The notes under the pieces: model-generated
The model's database searches: none
What the model was told of the DNA's origin: nothing
The model's input: only the letters and a program-made list of their open reading frames with translations
Position numbers and translations under genes: made by a program
Origin: an uncultured Lachnospiraceae bacterium
GTDB taxonomy: Bacteria; Bacillota; Clostridia; Lachnospirales; Lachnospiraceae
Assembly (NCBI GenBank): GCA_902473545.1
Contig: CABRSG010000170.1
Span: 1-5,513 of the forward strand
DNA: 5,513 nucleotides
Reading direction: 5' to 3'
Part shown: piece by piece, positions 3,978 through 5,513 of the stretch
Layout: each line of letters begins with the position of its first letter
Position numbering within the stretch: the first letter of the stretch is position 1

Positions 3978-5513
3978 TTACACAAGCTCATTAAAATACA
4001 GCGGATGCAGCGGCTTTATCCGCGCCGCCTCCAATACCGGATGCGAACGAATGCCAAAGAGCGCGTCCGTCAGCTCCTGTATCGTCATTTCCAGACAGGG
4101 CAGATTCTGAAACTGCCGGTTCATCGCTTCACCAGAAATCACAGACTGCTCTGGCACCGCCTCGCCGGAACCGGGCTTTTCTGCCCGCTCCAGCCTGCCG
4201 CCGCATTCGGAAATCTCCAGATAAAACCAGCCGTTGTTCTGCGGTATCCATTTATCTTCTATATGAAGAAAGCACGAAAAGGTCTCTTCTGCGCAGAGTA
4301 TCTCCGCAAGGGCGTACAGGTTTGTAATGCGCACCATCGTCATCGGGCGCCAGGAAAATTCCCGGTTGGCAACGCCCTCGATCACCGTGCCCGGAAGCAG
4401 CCCGCTCACCTTCACAGGAAGCGTATCTTTGAAGTGTTCCGTCACTGCCCGGAGCGCCTGCGCATACAGGAGCGGATCTTCCGTATCCAATACCAGCTCC
4501 CAGACTTCTGCCGCATCCTCCAGACCGGTAAAACACCAGCCAAGCAGACGCAGATTGGAACCGGAAAACATCCCGCTATTTTCCCCGTATTGTTCCCGTC
4601 CGTTCCCGCCGCACGCCTCACCGCACATCTCCTCCGGCTCTTCTTCTGTGTAGAACAAAAGAATCCCGCCGTTGACCGCCTCCTGCTCCTTCCAGATTCT
4701 CTCGTAGTATGCTGCATCGCGCTTCGTATACACCACGCCTTTTTCCGAAAGTACGTGCTCCGAAAACTCCGCCAGTTCCGCCAGACAGGAATACTCTGCG
4801 CGCCTGCAGATAATTCCGACACTGTCATGTACTTTCTGCCCGCACCGGATTCCAGCGCCGGAGACTGCCCGTCCATATGCCGTTGCGCCCGGCTCTTCTA
4901 CCGATGCTGCGCGCACTTCCGTTTCTTCCGTTTTCTGCCGCACCGGGCCAAACACACTCCCAAGCGTCAGTATATTTTGATAATAGACCGTCCGGAATCC
5001 AAACGGCAGATAAATTTTTTCCGACGCCGGCATCAGATAAACAAACGGCTCGCCCTCCCTGAAGCTATCCGCAAACGCCTCCAGCAGCAGCTTCTTCATG
5101 CGCCCCTGGTGCCGATACTCTTCTTTTGTTGCAACAGCTACAATGTAGGAGCTGTCCGCCTGTATATCTCCCACACAGATTCGGTAGGGATTGCGGTGCA
5201 GCATAGAGACCGCCTGTCCGTTTTCCCAATCCGTGTAGATTTTATTGTGATCTGCCACATATGCATCATAATAATCCAGAAACTGCTGCGTGTCCTCCTC
5301 AAAAACCATCTCCCACAGGGCACGGCTCGCACTTTTCACTTTTTGCGTATTCTGCACACCAGATATCCCATCCATCTTCTGCGAACTATCTATATCAGAC
5401 ACTTTGCCCGCCTTCTGCCCGTTATGCATATCAGACACCCTTTCCTCCTTCTGCCCGCTATGCATATCAGACACCCTTTCCTCCTTCTGCCCGCTATGCA
5501 TATCAGACACCCT
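3978..5513 (-). CDS. Eis-like GNAT N-acetyltransferase with SCP2-like C-terminal domain, 5' end outside window
   Basis: At least 510 residues are visible, numbered from the GTG at 5510; the frame continues past the edge. After a repetitive N-terminus (residues 1-60) comes an Eis-type GNAT fold: 'RALWEMVFEEDTQQFLDYY' (63-81), 'SMLHRNPYRI' (102-111), the acetyl-CoA-binding strand and loop 'IVAVATKEEYRHQGRMKKLL' (123-142), and 'LMPASEKIYLPFGF' (159-172). Y167 fits the catalytic general acid of Eis. A second GNAT-like region ('YYERIWKEQEAVNGGILLFY', 268-287) follows. From about 390 ('MTMVRITNLYALAEIL') the sterol-carrier-like domain begins, ending '..HPLYFNELV'. In Eis the free C-terminal carboxylate helps catalysis, and this protein also ends inside its domain without a tail. 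Known relatives acetylate amines, such as aminoglycosides or lysines, but the substrate cannot be read here. Two stretches (about 190-235 and 290-318) look like low-conservation insertions. The protein should be cytoplasmic. A terminator follows the stop. Confidence 0.88.
   Translation of the reverse strand, partial: RVSDMHSGQKEERVSDMHSGQKEERVSDMHNGQKAGKVSDIDSSQKMDGISGVQNTQKVKSASRALWEMVFEEDTQQFLDYYDAYVADHNKIYTDWENGQAVSMLHRNPYRICVGDIQADSSYIVAVATKEEYRHQGRMKKLLLEAFADSFREGEPFVYLMPASEKIYLPFGFRTVYYQNILTLGSVFGPVRQKTEETEVRAASVEEPGATAYGRAVSGAGIRCGQKVHDSVGIICRRAEYSCLAELAEFSEHVLSEKGVVYTKRDAAYYERIWKEQEAVNGGILLFYTEEEPEEMCGEACGGNGREQYGENSGMFSGSNLRLLGWCFTGLEDAAEVWELVLDTEDPLLYAQALRAVTEHFKDTLPVKVSGLLPGTVIEGVANREFSWRPMTMVRITNLYALAEILCAEETFSCFLHIEDKWIPQNNGWFYLEISECGGRLERAEKPGSGEAVPEQSVISGEAMNRQFQNLPCLEMTIQELTDALFGIRSHPVLEAARIKPLHPLYFNELV
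5331..5513 (-). repeat. 36-bp tandem repeats encoding a 12-residue repeat at the acetyltransferase N-terminus
   Basis: Five 36-bp units are visible, read from high to low: 5510-5475, 5474-5439, 5438-5403, 5402-5367 and 5366-5331. The first two are identical and encode VSDMHSGQKEER. The third changes S to N and the last three residues to AGK. The fourth (VSDIDSSQKMDG) and fifth (ISGVQNTQKVKS) are increasingly degenerate. The last three bases of the window (5511-5513, AGG on the minus strand) match the end of another unit, so the array probably continues. Unit length is a multiple of three, so copy-number change would keep the frame. The encoded segment is hydrophilic and probably disordered. 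Confidence 0.93.
5436..5486 (-). promoter_or_regulatory. Repeated Shine-Dalgarno and start-codon sets inside the tandem array
   Basis: In units 1 and 2 the codons for K-E-E contain a perfect AAGGAGG (5486-5480 and 5450-5444). Each is followed after five bases by GTG (5474-5472 and 5438-5436), the first codon of the next unit, and an in-frame ATG nine bases later. Both sites could start translation of the acetyltransferase in frame. The true start may be one of these or lie beyond the window. Confidence 0.55.

Noticed and set aside
5331..5513. CRISPR-like array, because the repeat unit is 36 bp
   Set aside because: The units are directly adjacent without spacers and are in frame with a protein, so this is a coding minisatellite.

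Overview
The window looks like chromosome from a Firmicute, most likely a clostridial (Lachnospiraceae-type) gut anaerobe. That is an inference from three things: the cysS-mrnC-rlmB gene order, the strong AGGAGG-type ribosome binding sites, and the contrast between moderately GC-rich housekeeping genes and an AT-rich insert. All genes I accept lie on the minus strand, so transcription runs from high to low coordinates.

Layout in the direction of transcription. (1) 5513-3978: an Eis-like two-domain GNAT N-acetyltransferase whose 5' end runs off the window. It begins in a 36-bp tandem repeat array, and the repeats with the least-altered sequence carry a Shine-Dalgarno sequence and a possible start codon. 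(2) 3977-3599: a spacer with a strong hairpin terminator for the acetyltransferase, two further hairpins, an unexplained GC-richer block, and a good sigma-A-type promoter for the next gene. (3) 3598-2729: a KilA-N domain protein, AT-rich and unlike its neighbours in base use, with a perfect 30-bp palindrome inside its coding sequence. A possible 30-residue small ORF follows at 2675-2583. (4) 2582-2396: an AT-rich spacer ending in a near-consensus promoter for cysS, with a 21-bp dyad over its -35 box. (5) 2395-1: cysS (cysteinyl-tRNA synthetase), mrnC (Mini-ribonuclease III) and rlmB (23S rRNA 2'-O-methyltransferase, truncated by the window edge), apparently one operon. cysS and mrnC overlap by 16 bp; mrnC and rlmB are separated by 125 bp that contain an imperfect repeat.

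The cysS-mrnC-rlmB group is a conserved translation and ribosome-maturation unit: it charges tRNA-Cys, trims 23S rRNA precursor and methylates 23S rRNA. The KilA-N gene between the acetyltransferase and cysS looks like an acquired DNA-binding gene with its own promoter. No integrase, transposase or phage structural gene is visible, so I do not call a mobile element. The most interesting signals are the repeat array with ribosome binding sites, the 30-bp palindrome inside the KilA-N gene, and the dyad over the cysS promoter.
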